From Gemmatimonadota bacterium (GTDB lineage: Bacteria > Gemmatimonadota > Gemmatimonadetes > Longimicrobiales > Gaopeijiaceae): a stretch of DNA of 64,000 nucleotides. The stretch is taken from contig JAQBXY010000008.1 in assembly GCA_027623325.1 (NCBI GenBank), positions 38,758-102,757 on the forward strand, in the 5' to 3' direction. Both the position numbers and the translations under genes were made by a program. The notes beneath the pieces are model-generated. The model saw nothing but the letters and a program-made list of their open reading frames with translations. It ran no database searches and was not told the origin of the DNA. The stretch's first letter is position 1, and each line of letters begins with the position of its first letter. Below are positions 17,359 to 27,900 of the stretch, piece by piece.

Positions 17359-20091
17359 ATGCGGAAACGTCTTGTCTCCATCACCCTGACGGTGCTCACC
17401 GCGCTTCTCGCAGTGTCACCCCTCAGGGCTCAGAATCGGGTCACGTCGCCGGTCGAACATTTCGGCCACGAAGTCGGAGCCGACTACGTCCTGTTCAATT
17501 ATGAAGCACTCCATGAGTACTTCATCACTTTGGCGAATGAGTCCGATCGGATGGTGTTGGACACCATCGGCTTCACCGAGGAGGGTCGGCCCCACATCCA
17601 GGCGGTGATCACATCGCCGGCGAACCACGCGAACCTCGAGCGATACAAGGAGATCTCGCGTCGCCTGGCCAAAGCCGAGGGACTTAGTCGCGAGGATGCG
17701 CAGCGCCTGGCAGACGAGGGGAAGGCCATCATCTGGATCGATGGTGGGCTGCACGCGACCGAAGTCCTCGGTGCGGCACAGCTGACCGAAATGGTCTATC
17801 GCCTCAACGAGTATACCGACTCCGAGACGCTCAGGATTCTGGACGACGTCATCATCCTCGCGACCCACGCGAACCCGGACGGGATGACGCTCGTGTCCGA
17901 CTGGTACATGCGCGTCGACGATCCGATGGCGCGCTCCACCTCGGGAGTTCCGTCGCTCTACAACAAGTACGCCGGACACGACAACAACCGCGACTTCTAC
18001 ATGGCGGCGCTCGCGGAAACGCAGAACATGAATCGCTCCATGTACCTGGAGTGGTTTCCGCAGATCGTGTACAACCACCATCAGACCGGGCCGCAGGGAA
18101 CCGTCATGTTCGCCCCGCCGTTCCGGGATCCTCCGAATCACTACCTGGATCCGCTGATCATTACTTCGTTGGACCGGGTGGGATCAGGGATGCATCAGCG
18201 ATTCGTGCTGGAAGGGAAGGGTGGGACGACCATGCGTTCCGGCGCGTCCTACTCCACGTGGTGGAACGGTGGCCTTCGGACGACGCCCTACTTCCACAAC
18301 ATGATCGGTCTCCTCACCGAGACGATCGGGAACCCGACTCCGGTCGAAATTCCGTTCCTTCCGCGCCAACAGATGCCAAGAGCCGACCTACCGCTCCCAA
18401 TCGAGCCCGGACCGTGGCATTTCCGTCAGTCGGTCGAGTACTCGCAGACGGCGAATTGGGCGGTCCTCGATTATGCGTCGAGAAATGCGGATCACCTGCT
18501 GTTCAATATCTGGCAGATGGGCACGAACTCGATCGCGCGTGGTGACACTGATTCCTGGACGACGCTGCCGTTCGAGATCGACGCGGCTGCGGAGGCGATG
18601 GAGCGGGGTTCTCGAGCCGATTGGGAGCGGATTCTCCGAGATCCGGCCGACCGGAATCCTCGTGGGTTCATCCTCCCCTCGGATCAGCGCGATTTTCTGA
18701 CAGCGACCAAGTTCGTGAATACGCTGCTGTACAACGGAGTCGATGTGCACCGAGCCACCTCGGACTTCACGGTGGCGGGCACCGAATATCCTGCTGGTTC
18801 GTACGTCGTGAAAGGCGCGCAGGCCTTCCGCCCGCACGTACTCGACATGTTCGAGAAGCAACAGCACCCGAATGACTTCGCCTACCCGGGTGCGCCTCCC
18901 ACGGCCCCGTACGACAACACGGGCTGGACGCTAGCCTTCCAGATGGGTGTGGATTTCGACCGGATCATGGAAGGCTTCGATGGGCCCTTCGAGTTGATTC
19001 CTGACGTCATGGCCGCTCCCCCTGCAGGGAGAATCGCAGGTGTGGCAAACGCGCGTGGTTATCTCGTGGATCATATCAACGACGCGTTCGTTGCGGTGAA
19101 TCGCGTACTCGCTGGCGGGGACGACGCGTTGTGGTACACGAGCGAAGTGTCGGCCGGCGGCCAGACGTTCGCCGCGGGGGCGTTCTATCTGGAAACGGAG
19201 CGAGCGGTGGTCGAGCGGCTCGCCCGTGAGAAGGGGTTGAACTTCATGGGGGTCGCCGAACGTCCCGCCGGCAACACCATGGAGCTTCGACCGGTCAAGA
19301 TCGGTCTCTGGGACGAGTACGGCGGCTCCATGCCGTCGGGGTGGACTCGGATGATTCTCGAAGACTTCGAGTTCGACTTCGAGGTCGTCTATCCGCCAGA
19401 CCTCGACACCGGCAACCTCGATCGGTTCGACGTTCTCGTCTTCGAGGACGGCGCGATTCCGGAGCCTGCCACCGCGGGCGGCGAACGGGGCGGTCGTGGT
19501 GGTCGGGGAGGCGGGCCGGATGTGTCGACGATCCCACCGGAATTGCGACGACGCATGGGTGACGTTTCGGGTGACCGCACCGTGCCGAGGATCTTGGATT
19601 TCGTGCGTGCGGGCGGCACGGCAGTTGCGATCGGGTCCTCCGCTGCTCTCGCGTATCACGCGGGGCTGCCGGTTCAAAACCATCTGGTCGAGAACGGAAC
19701 GCCGCTGACCCGAGAGCAGTACTTCACGCCGGGGTCGGTCCTGGACATGAAGGTCGATTTGGGGAGTCCGCTGACACACGGCTTCGACGAGCGGACCGAT
19801 GTGTTGTTCAGTCACAGCCCGACCTTCACGCTAGCGCCGGGGGCCGAGGCGCAAGGCGTGCGCCGTATCGGATGGTATGACAGTCCGAGTCCCCTTCGCA
19901 GCGGCTGGTCTTGGGGGGAGCGCTACCTGAAAAACGGAGTCGGAGCCATCGAGGCCGACTACGGTCAGGGCAAGATGTTCCTGTTCGGGCCCAAGATTAC
20001 GTTCCGGGCCCAGCCCCATGGGACGTTTGGCTTCCTCTTCAACGGGATCTACTACGGGGCCGCCGAGCGCCGTCCGATTTCCCAGGATTAG
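17359..20091 (+). CDS. Secreted M14-family zinc carboxypeptidase
   Basis: A 910-aa exported metallopeptidase. ATG 17359 has GGAGG at 17343-17347 and starts a signal peptide (VSITLTVLTALLAVSPLRAQ). The M14 catalytic domain (about 40-390) shows the zinc motif HATE (H132, E135), the substrate-binding NNR (about 209-211) and a later His in VYNHHQTG. The C-terminal third (about 640-900) resembles a class I glutamine amidotransferase-like Rossmann domain (VKIGLWDEYGGSMPSGW, ILDFVRAGGTAVAIGSS, GKMFLFGPKITFR) with a Gly/Arg-rich loop near 750. It probably degrades peptides outside the cell or in the periplasm. A strong hairpin terminator follows. Confidence 0.85.
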   Translation: MRKRLVSITLTVLTALLAVSPLRAQNRVTSPVEHFGHEVGADYVLFNYEALHEYFITLANESDRMVLDTIGFTEEGRPHIQAVITSPANHANLERYKEISRRLAKAEGLSREDAQRLADEGKAIIWIDGGLHATEVLGAAQLTEMVYRLNEYTDSETLRILDDVIILATHANPDGMTLVSDWYMRVDDPMARSTSGVPSLYNKYAGHDNNRDFYMAALAETQNMNRSMYLEWFPQIVYNHHQTGPQGTVMFAPPFRDPPNHYLDPLIITSLDRVGSGMHQRFVLEGKGGTTMRSGASYSTWWNGGLRTTPYFHNMIGLLTETIGNPTPVEIPFLPRQQMPRADLPLPIEPGPWHFRQSVEYSQTANWAVLDYASRNADHLLFNIWQMGTNSIARGDTDSWTTLPFEIDAAAEAMERGSRADWERILRDPADRNPRGFILPSDQRDFLTATKFVNTLLYNGVDVHRATSDFTVAGTEYPAGSYVVKGAQAFRPHVLDMFEKQQHPNDFAYPGAPPTAPYDNTGWTLAFQMGVDFDRIMEGFDGPFELIPDVMAAPPAGRIAGVANARGYLVDHINDAFVAVNRVLAGGDDALWYTSEVSAGGQTFAAGAFYLETERAVVERLAREKGLNFMGVAERPAGNTMELRPVKIGLWDEYGGSMPSGWTRMILEDFEFDFEVVYPPDLDTGNLDRFDVLVFEDGAIPEPATAGGERGGRGGRGGGPDVSTIPPELRRRMGDVSGDRTVPRILDFVRAGGTAVAIGSSAALAYHAGLPVQNHLVENGTPLTREQYFTPGSVLDMKVDLGSPLTHGFDERTDVLFSHSPTFTLAPGAEAQGVRRIGWYDSPSPLRSGWSWGERYLKNGVGAIEADYGQGKMFLFGPKITFRAQPHGTFGFLFNGIYYGAAERRPISQD

Positions 20092-20111
20092 GGAGGCCCG
20101 CGAAGCAGAAA

Positions 20112-20150
20112 GGGGCACCCGGCGTCCGCCGGGTGCCCCTTCACTTCTTG
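20112..20150. terminator. Rho-independent terminator, likely bidirectional
   Basis: A perfect 13-bp stem pairs 20112-20124 with 20127-20139 and has a minimal loop. TTCACTTCTT follows on the plus strand, and TTTCTGCTTC on the minus strand. It separates the M14 peptidase gene from the convergent SDR gene, so it could serve both. Confidence 0.85.
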
Positions 20151-20160
20151 GGTCTGGGAA

Positions 20161-20913
20161 TCAGGTCGGCTGGTCGGTCGGCCGGACGAGGATTTCGCTT
20201 ACGGAGACGTGATCGGGAGAAGTCACGGCGAACTCGATGGCACGGGCGACATCCTCGGGTTGCAGGGTTCGACGGCCCTTCCACGCTTCGCTCCACGCGG
20301 CTGCCGTCTCGGGGTCGCCGTCGAGCAATTCGGTCGACACGAACCCCGGCTGAATGTCGGTCACTCGAATGCCATGGGCGCTACCAAGCTCCAGGTGCAG
20401 TCCCCACGATAGCGCGCGAACCGCGAACTTGGTCGCGGCATATACGCTGCCTCCGGGAAATGGCCGCCGACCCGCGACGGACCCGACGTTCACGATGTGT
20501 CCGGAGTGCTGTTCGATCATGTGGGGGAGAACCGCCGACACGAAATGGAGGACACCCTTGATGTTCACGTCAATCATAGAGGTCCACTCCTCGATGCGGA
20601 CGTCAGCCAGAGGCGCGACGGGCATGATTCCCGCGTTGTTCACCAGAACATCGATTCGCCCGAATTCATCGAGGGTGCGCCGAACGACCTCGCGGGTGTC
20701 CGAGAGCGAGACGACGTCGGCGCGGAGCGGCAGCGCTCGACCACCCGCCTCTTCGATCTCGACCGTGAGGGCTTCGAGGCGATCGAGGCGACGGGCCGTG
20801 AGCACGACGGACGCACCGGCGAGCGCGAGGGTGCGGGCCGTCGCCGCTCCGATGCCGGCGGAGGCGCCCGTAACGATGGCAACGCGCCCCGAGAGAAGGC
20901 GATTTTCGGTCAT
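20161..20913 (-). CDS. Short-chain dehydrogenase/reductase (SDR), classical type
   Basis: A 250-aa cytoplasmic NAD(P)-dependent oxidoreductase. ATG 20913 gives the usual length. The motifs are complete: TGASAGIG cofactor loop near residue 15, NNAG near 92, catalytic Ser in NVGSVAG, YAATK (Tyr and Lys) and the PGFVST loop after the active site. An Arg after the second beta strand (ARRLDRLE) suggests NADPH preference. The closest classical SDRs are YdfG-like 3-hydroxy acid or serine dehydrogenases, but the substrate cannot be fixed from sequence. It is divergent from the response-regulator gene. Confidence 0.9.
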   Translation of the reverse strand: MTENRLLSGRVAIVTGASAGIGAATARTLALAGASVVLTARRLDRLEALTVEIEEAGGRALPLRADVVSLSDTREVVRRTLDEFGRIDVLVNNAGIMPVAPLADVRIEEWTSMIDVNIKGVLHFVSAVLPHMIEQHSGHIVNVGSVAGRRPFPGGSVYAATKFAVRALSWGLHLELGSAHGIRVTDIQPGFVSTELLDGDPETAAAWSEAWKGRRTLQPEDVARAIEFAVTSPDHVSVSEILVRPTDQPT

Positions 20914-21118
20914 ACGTATCGGGGGCAAGAGAAGGTCGTCGAGCCGCCGCAGGGTAGCGCGTAGAGTCGGGGCGAACAACACGCGAATTCCTGCGCAGAT
21001 AGGTGGCGCCGAAGCCAGGTTCAGCCCTACATCCGCACTTGGAACCGATTGCCGACCCCTGTATCGTGTACGGACCCTTGGCCTTCGGGTCCGACCGTAG
21101 CTTCTCCATCGAGACGAA

Positions 21119-22306
21119 GTGACCCGCGACCGAGCAGCGCTCCAGGAGTGGTACCGCACGGCGATGCTCCGACGCATCGACGAGTTGCGCGACCTGCGCG
21201 CGCCTCTCGCAGCCGGCGCCCCGGAGGCCTATGACGCGGCCCGCAAAGTGGGACAGGCGTTGAGGGGATCCGGAGCGACCTTTGGCTACGCCGACTTGTC
21301 AGCAGTTGCCGCCATTGTCGAAACGTCTTCCGACGCCGATGTGCTCCGGCGGGTGGAGGGCTTGATCACCGAACTTCATGCGCTGACCACCACCGGTCAG
21401 GGGTCACCCTTCCACGCGGAGTGGTTGCCGCCCGCCGCGGGTCTGGATGCGCTGGCGGTGGCGACCAACGCCGTGGACAATCTTCCCGACATGTGGGACG
21501 CGACGGCTCGAGCGGCCGGTTTGAGCGCGGAGGCGCTCGCGGCCAGGGTCGCGGACCGACTCGGACTGGCGGTGGCGGATCTCGCGGGTCGCGGCCGCTC
21601 CGCGCTCAGGCTCGTCCCCGAGGCGCTCATGCTCTTCGGCCGAATCGTTCCGCTTTCGGAAGACTCGGAGACGATAACGGTCGCGACCGCCGATCCGACC
21701 TCGCTCCCCATGGAAATCGAGTTGACTCGGTTGACGGGTCGTCGCGCCGTGTTTTCGGTCGCCGCACCCGAGGCGATCGAGGTCCTTCTGTCCGCGATCC
21801 TCGACGCCCCCTCGGAGCAGGCGCCTACCGACGAGGTGGATGCGACCGATGTGGACTCGGCGCCGACCCTGAGCGAGGCAGAGGAGAGTGCTCCGCCGCT
21901 TCGACTCCCCGGGTCCGATCATACGCGTGACAAGGCCGTCCTCGTTGTCGACGACGACACGTCGGCGCGACTGCTCGTGAGGACGCTGCTCGAGAAGCGT
22001 GGATACCGTGTCCTCGAAGCGGAGGATGGGCTCAAGGCGCTTGAGGTCATGTCGAGCGATGAGCCCATCGGCCTCGTGGTCGCGGATTTGAACATGCCAA
22101 GAATGGACGGTCTCGAACTCATCTGGGAGCTTCGGGACGCGCGTGGATGGGAACAGGTGCCCGTCATTGTGGTGACCGGGGAGATCGACGAGATCCTGGA
22201 GACACAGTTGATGGAGGAGGGGGCGGACGACTACATCCGCAAACCGGTCGACCCGCGACTCTTCCTTGCCCGTGTCGAAGCCACCATTCGACGGGCGCAG
22301 GCTTGA
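21119..22306 (+). CDS. Response regulator with His-less HPt-like and GspE-N-like domains
   Basis: A 395-aa protein from GTG 21119. Residues about 15-90 resemble a histidine phosphotransfer domain, but the expected His of the HxL[KR]G motif is Gln46 ([11 protein letters not shown]). Residues about 137-228 resemble the GspE N-terminal/MshEN domain ([35 protein letters not shown]), which in some proteins binds cyclic di-GMP. A linker leads to a complete receiver domain (about 272-395) with DDD at 278-280, phospho-acceptor Asp323, Thr353 and Lys375. No DNA-binding output is present. It lies 142 bp upstream of mlaE; a regulatory link is possible but unproven. Confidence 0.8.
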   Translation: MTRDRAALQEWYRTAMLRRIDELRDLRAPLAAGAPEAYDAARKVGQALRGSGATFGYADLSAVAAIVETSSDADVLRRVEGLITELHALTTTGQGSPFHAEWLPPAAGLDALAVATNAVDNLPDMWDATARAAGLSAEALAARVADRLGLAVADLAGRGRSALRLVPEALMLFGRIVPLSEDSETITVATADPTSLPMEIELTRLTGRRAVFSVAAPEAIEVLLSAILDAPSEQAPTDEVDATDVDSAPTLSEAEESAPPLRLPGSDHTRDKAVLVVDDDTSARLLVRTLLEKRGYRVLEAEDGLKALEVMSSDEPIGLVVADLNMPRMDGLELIWELRDARGWEQVPVIVVTGEIDEILETQLMEEGADDYIRKPVDPRLFLARVEATIRRAQA

Positions 22307-22448
22307 TCCTGCCCTGGCTCGTGTCCTTTCGGAGCCGGTTGATTTTCATGCCGGTTTCGTCGAAGGTTCTAGGCTGTCCCACCACCGATGACACCCGGGT
22401 TTCGGGCGTCGTAGGCGCCTGACGCTCCGCAACCGGTAAGTCACTATC

Positions 22449-23246
22449 GTGGCCGTCCCGATCTTCTCACCCGTCGTAGGCTGGTTCGCCCGTCTCGGGC
22501 GTGCGTACCGCCTTACGCTGGAACACTCCGGTGCGCTCGGACTGCTCGTATGGCACACCATCGTCGCCACCGTGCGGCTTCGAGTGCGCTTTCGCGACGT
22601 GGTGACCCAGATGCACATCATGGGCATCCAGAGTCTGCCGATCGTCTTCGTGACGGCTTCGCTCGCGGGGATCGTGACGAGTCAGCAGGGCGGCTACCAG
22701 TTGATCTCGGCCTCGCCGCGGTACGTCCTGGGCACGTTGGTGGTGCAGAGTATCGTGCTCGAGCTTGGTCCACTCCTTACGGCCATTGTGCTCGTCGGCC
22801 GAATCGGGGCGAGGATCACGGCCGAGTTGGGGACGATGGTCGTCTCCGAGCAGATCGACGCCTTCGAATCACTGGGGCGCGATCCCGTGGCCATTCTGGC
22901 GGCCCCACGAATCATTGCGGGCATTATCACGATGCCGCTCCTCGTCGCCTTCGCGGACGTTGTGGGAATCTGGGCCGGCATGTTGATGGCCAACTTCGAT
23001 GCGGAAATCGGGCCGGAAACCTTCCTGTACGGGGCTCGTCTCTTCTGGCACAGTTGGGACCTCTTCTACGGCCTGTCCAAGGCGGTCGTGTTCGGATTCG
23101 TGATTCCGGTCATCTCCGTTCACATGGGGTTCCGAACCCGCGGTGGCGCCGAGGGAGTGGGGCTCCAGACGACGCAGGCCGTGATGTTCATGATCCTGAC
23201 GATCCTGATCCTCGACGCGATGTTCCCACCCCTCATGCTCCAATGA
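22449..23246 (+). CDS. mlaE: Mla-type ABC transporter permease
   Basis: A 265-aa integral membrane permease (GTG start) of the MlaE family, which with MlaF and MlaD moves phospholipids between the inner membrane and the periplasm to keep outer-membrane asymmetry. It shows the family pattern QSLPIVFVTASLAGIVTSQQ and RIGARITAELGTMVVSEQIDAFESLG (conserved coupling region) and about five hydrophobic helices. It is followed after 13 bp by the ATPase gene and then by the MCE protein, the standard order. There is no mlaB or mlaC here. Confidence 0.92.
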   Translation: MAVPIFSPVVGWFARLGRAYRLTLEHSGALGLLVWHTIVATVRLRVRFRDVVTQMHIMGIQSLPIVFVTASLAGIVTSQQGGYQLISASPRYVLGTLVVQSIVLELGPLLTAIVLVGRIGARITAELGTMVVSEQIDAFESLGRDPVAILAAPRIIAGIITMPLLVAFADVVGIWAGMLMANFDAEIGPETFLYGARLFWHSWDLFYGLSKAVVFGFVIPVISVHMGFRTRGGAEGVGLQTTQAVMFMILTILILDAMFPPLMLQ

Positions 23247-23259
23247 CCGGGGAGGCTTC

Positions 23260-24024
23260 GTGATCCGCTACCGCAACATCCACAAGAGCTTCGATATCCC
23301 GGTACTCGAGGGCGTCGATCTTGAAGTGGAGACGGGCGAGATGTTCGCCCTTTTCGGACCGTCCGGGACCGGGAAGAGCGTGCTGTTGAAGACGACACTC
23401 GCGCTCGTCATTCCGGATCGCGGGGACGTCGAGATCGATGGCCTGTCGGTGTACTACGGCGGGCCGAAAACATTGGAACAGGTCCGACGAAAGATCGGCT
23501 TCGTCTTTCAACACGCGGCCCTCTTCGATTCGCTCAACGTGTTCGACAACGTGGCGATGGGCCTGCCAGAGGCCGAGTTGGCACGGATGCCGAGGCGCGA
23601 CGTCGCCCGCCGGGTGTGGGACGCACTGGAAACCGTCAACCTCGAGCCGCGTGAGATTCTCGCGAAGATCCCTTCCGAGCTGTCCGGAGGGATGAAGAAG
23701 CGAGTGGGAATCGCGAGGGCGGTCGTGGGTCGACCCGAGATCTTGCTGTGGGATGAACCGACGACGGGTCTCGACCCGATCAACTCGGCGGCGGTCGAGC
23801 GGCTCATCAAGCGGCTGTCGACCGAGCTGGAGGTAACGTCACTCCTGGTGACGCACGACGTGGAGGGCGGCCTGTCGATGTGTGATCGGGTCGCGATGTT
23901 GTACGCCGGATCGCTGAGGTTTTGCGGCACGCCGGATGAGTTCAGAAACAGCCCGGACCACGTGGTTCAGGCATTCGTCGATCGCGCGGCCGCTGAAGCC
24001 GCCTTGGACATGGCTTTGGTGTGA
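23260..24024 (+). CDS. mlaF: Mla-type ABC transporter ATPase
   Basis: A 254-aa cytoplasmic ABC ATPase powering the MlaE permease. It has Walker A GPSGTGKS (33-40), a Q-loop in FVFQHAALFDSLNV, signature LSGGMKKR, Walker B ILLWDEPTTGLDP and a switch His in LLVTHD. The start is GTG 23260 with GGGGAGG just upstream. The C-terminal EFRNSPDHVVQAFVDR resembles the MlaF tail that contacts the neighbouring subunit. The stop is one base before the mlaD start. Confidence 0.93.
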   Translation: MIRYRNIHKSFDIPVLEGVDLEVETGEMFALFGPSGTGKSVLLKTTLALVIPDRGDVEIDGLSVYYGGPKTLEQVRRKIGFVFQHAALFDSLNVFDNVAMGLPEAELARMPRRDVARRVWDALETVNLEPREILAKIPSELSGGMKKRVGIARAVVGRPEILLWDEPTTGLDPINSAAVERLIKRLSTELEVTSLLVTHDVEGGLSMCDRVAMLYAGSLRFCGTPDEFRNSPDHVVQAFVDRAAAEAALDMALV

Positions 24025-24025
24025 T

Positions 24026-24979
24026 ATGAGCGACGCGCAAGGCGGTCATCGCCGTCCCACGGACGAAGAGATTGCGGCGGCCACCCCCCGGGGTACCGGC
24101 TCGAAGGAGGCTCAGGTGGGGGCCTTTGTCCTCATCGGTCTCATCTCCTTTGTTCTCGTGCTCTTCTGGATGACCGATCCAGCCACGTTACGAGGTCGGT
24201 ACATGCTCGTCACGGAGGTCGGACACGCCGGCGGGGTCCGTTCTGGCGATCCCATCCAGATGCAGGGCGTCAACGTGGGCCGGGTACACGATTTCGAGAT
24301 GGTCGACGACAACCGCGTCGTCATCACCATGGAGATCGAGGGGAATTGGCAGATCCCGATGGGCTCCAGCACGATCATGGGGGAAGCTGGACTCTTTGGC
24401 GGTCGCGCACTCGAGATCGTCAGAGGGCCGGGCCCCGGGGTCTACGCAGAGGGCGATACGTTGGCGGGTGTGGGCGCCGGGGGAGGGGGTCTACTCTCAT
24501 CGGTGGATCAACTGAGCGCCCGCGCCGAGTCGGTGCTCGGCTCCATCGATGCGATGCTGAGCGACGAGACCGTCGGATCGGTTCAAGGCACGGCCCGGGA
24601 GCTCGAGTCACTCCTCACGGAGTTGTCGGCGATCGCAAAGGAGCAACGCGGTGCGTTGACCGGCCTTACCGAGACGCTGTCCCGGGCCGCCGAAGGCCTG
24701 GAAGCCGCTTCGGCCGCGGGGCCTGACATCGCGAGCGCCATGGCGCGAGCCGACTCCGCGATGGTCGTTCTGACCGCCACGGGAGAGAGTCTCGACGTCG
24801 CAATGGCGTCGCTCAGCACCGTCCTTGGGCGGATGGAACGCGGCGAAGGGACGCTCGGACGCCTCTCAACGGACGAGACCCTCTACCTGAGTCTCAACTC
24901 CGCAGCCGAGAACCTCAGCACCCTGCTCGCGGACTTGCAGGCGAATCCGAAGAAGTACATCAACATCTCGATCTTCTAG
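24026..24979 (+). CDS. mlaD: MlaD/MCE-domain substrate-binding protein
   Basis: A 317-aa protein with one N-terminal membrane helix (about 27-49) and a single MCE domain (about 52-150; VTEVGHAGGVRSGDPIQMQGVNVGRV). It forms the periplasmic lipid-carrying ring of the Mla transporter. A long coiled-coil-like Ala/Ser/Leu-rich region (about 165-290) ends in LQANPKKYINISIF, a tail seen in many MlaD-type proteins outside Proteobacteria. The ATG at 24026 follows the mlaF stop by one base, so translation is probably coupled. It converges on the next gene with an 11-bp gap. Confidence 0.92.
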   Translation: MSDAQGGHRRPTDEEIAAATPRGTGSKEAQVGAFVLIGLISFVLVLFWMTDPATLRGRYMLVTEVGHAGGVRSGDPIQMQGVNVGRVHDFEMVDDNRVVITMEIEGNWQIPMGSSTIMGEAGLFGGRALEIVRGPGPGVYAEGDTLAGVGAGGGGLLSSVDQLSARAESVLGSIDAMLSDETVGSVQGTARELESLLTELSAIAKEQRGALTGLTETLSRAAEGLEAASAAGPDIASAMARADSAMVVLTATGESLDVAMASLSTVLGRMERGEGTLGRLSTDETLYLSLNSAAENLSTLLADLQANPKKYINISIF

Positions 24980-24990
24980 GGAAGCTCTGC

Positions 24991-27900
24991 CTACCAGCCC
25001 GGCGCCATCTGGAAGCCCCAATGCCATCCGCGGTCGGTCCTCTGCCACGGGTAGGCGTAGTACGCCTCGAGAATCAGGAAGCCCAGGATGTTGGTCCGGG
25101 CCGCGAATCCGGTTGAAACCACCGGGACTCTGGCCGACGGCGATCGACTCCACTCGACCGACGGATCGTCCGTCGGGAAGAGCGGGTTGTCCCACGCCAA
25201 GCCTGCGTCTGCGAAGGCCACCAGTTCGGTCGGAAGGAAGGGGAAGTTGATAATTCCGAACTGCTCCACCCCGATGAAGGGAACACGCATTTCGACGCTC
25301 CCCACCGCCAACTTGTGCCCGTACAGGCGGTTGATTCCCGGGCAGGAGTTCTGGGCCGTGCGCCCGGCGTCACACACGTTGCTTTCGTAGCTTTCGAACG
25401 CGTACCCGCGCACCAAGGTCTCGAAGCCCAGGAAGAGTGGGTTCAGCAGTCCGAATCCATCCTGGGTTTGTTCCGATGCGTCGAGGCCGTAGCGCCCATA
25501 GTGCAAGCCACGCACACCGATCGTCAGATTCCTGGTTGGCGAGTAGTACCGGCGGAAGTCACCGACGATCGTCTGGAAGTCCACGGTGCCCTGCGTGTGC
25601 TGCAGCTCGAAGCGGTATCGACCCCCTCGAATCGGTGACACGAATCCGAAGAAGGCGTTGTCTCCGACGAGGGCGACCGACGCCTGGACCATGGCGAGCG
25701 GATCGGGGGCGTCCAACTTCTCACGCTCGAAGCCGATCAGACTGCCCGGCGCGTAGAACTTGTCCAACTCGATGTCGTAGCTGTAGCGCGTCAGCCCTAG
25801 CCCAAACTCCAGGCGCTCGGTCGACGAGAACGGATATTGAACCTGTCCCGCGAGAGAGGTGATGTAGATGCGCAGTCGCGTCAGGCCCAGGAACGTTCCG
25901 AGTTCGTCGGCGCCGTACTGATAGCCACCGAGCTGATAGGGAATCCGGCCTCCGCCCGCGCTCCAGTTCCAGCGGCGGCCCAGGTCCGTATAGAAGGCCT
26001 GTCCGCCGAGGTCCTTGAGCGTGCCTTGGGCCTGCACGGACACGCCGAGGACCTTGTCGCCCAGCATGTCGCTGAAGAACGCGGAAGTCGCCCCACCGAC
26101 GTAGTTCCCGTAGCTGTCCGTGCCGACACCGATCGAGGGCTGGCCCAGGTAGTCGAGCGAGAGCCCGGGACTGTATCGCTCAGCGTCTGTGGCGCCCCAC
26201 GTTCCGGATGGCACGAGTCCCGTACCGGGATCTGCCAGATACGTCGCGATGCGACTGAAGCGATCCGGGTTTGCGGGCGGTAGCCGACGTCCGGGCTGCA
26301 TCTCCGCGTTCTCCAGAACGGCAACCAGCGGCCCGGCGGCGTCCAGAGTCGTCGTGTAGATGTGAAACTCGAGTTCGTCGAAGACCGTGTAGGCCACGGT
26401 CCCATCCGATGCGACCGACATCGCGGGCGAGATATACGTATGCCCGCTGACGCCGGTGGCGACGTTCGTGACGCGTCGAACGTCACCGTTCTGCAAGTCC
26501 AGCGCGTAGATGTCGCTCACGCCGTCCTGGTCGGAGAGAAAGATGAGGCGTCCGTCTGCCGCGTATTGCGGGTTGATGTGCTTGACGTTGCCGAACACCG
26601 GCAGGACCCGGACTTCACTCGTCGCGACGTTGAGGAGGCTCAGCTGAAACCGGCTGTAGGCCAGAGTCTCGAAGTTCGTCTCGGGGCCGCGGTCCGACGT
26701 AAAGGCGATCGTCGAGCCGTCGGGTGACCAGGTCGGCTGAAGATCCGCGTATTTGTCGTTGGTGAGCTGGGTCACGTCCTCGGTCTCGACATCGTAGATG
26801 AAGAGATCGGAGATTCCGCCAACCGATCCGGAGAAGGCGATATGCCGTCCGTCGGGCGACCAGGCCGGGTTCGCGATCGCTCCGATTCCGTCGAGCGCGA
26901 TGCGCTTCTGGACCACTCCGTCATCCGAACTGACGACGACGAGCTGATTGTCACCGTCCGCGACGACGACATAGGCGAAGAGTTCGGAGTCCGGGGACCA
27001 CGTACCCGACGAGTCGATATACCGAAGAGCTTCGATGTGCGGGTCGGAGTTGGCGCTCGAGAGCTTGCGGATGATCCGACCGGTCGTGGCGTCGGCCATG
27101 AACAGATCGACTGAGAACAGGTCCTTCTCGGACAAGAACGCGACATACCGTCCGTCTGGGCTCAACGCGGGCGAGATGTTCACGCTCCCCGACCCCGTGC
27201 TGGGCGCGAGAATTCGGTTCCCTGAATCTTCAGGCGCGTCGCGGCCCACCATGAAGGGCAAGTACTCTTCCTCTGCCTGCTCGCGCCACCGAACCGAGAG
27301 TGTATCGGTCGACATTCCCAGAACGCCCTGGATCGCTCCCTCAAAGCCCACACGGAGCGACCGCCGGTAGACCTGGACGACCGCATCGTCGCCGTAGGTG
27401 CCGCCGATGTATGCCCATAGCGCCTGTCCGAAGCGGTAGGGGAAGAACTTTGAGTCATGCGTCAACTGCCGGATCGTCGGAAGCTCATCGCGTCGGATCG
27501 CATCACGGATCCACATGGCGGTGAGCGGATCGTCTCGACCGACCGACAGATACTCGGCCATACCTTCGACGAGCCAGAGCGGCAAGGAACCCAGACCCTG
27601 CAGGCCTCCGCCCCGGCGCGACTGCGCGATGTTGTACTGGAAGGCGTGGACGAGCTCGTGTCCGAGCACATGATCGGTGTCCCAATACGAGCCGGTCATC
27701 GGCATGATGACGCGGTTCTTGAGGGACTCGGTTACACCGCCGGTGCCCTCGCCGATGAAGCCCGACAGGGTATTCGTCTGCTGGAAGTCGGGGTGGTCGG
27801 CGTAGAGGATGATCGGCTTGCGGGCCTCGAACTCGTGCTGAAACGTCCGAGCCAGGCGCTCGTACCAGCGCTCACCCATCCGGACCGCGTCCTGGAAGGC

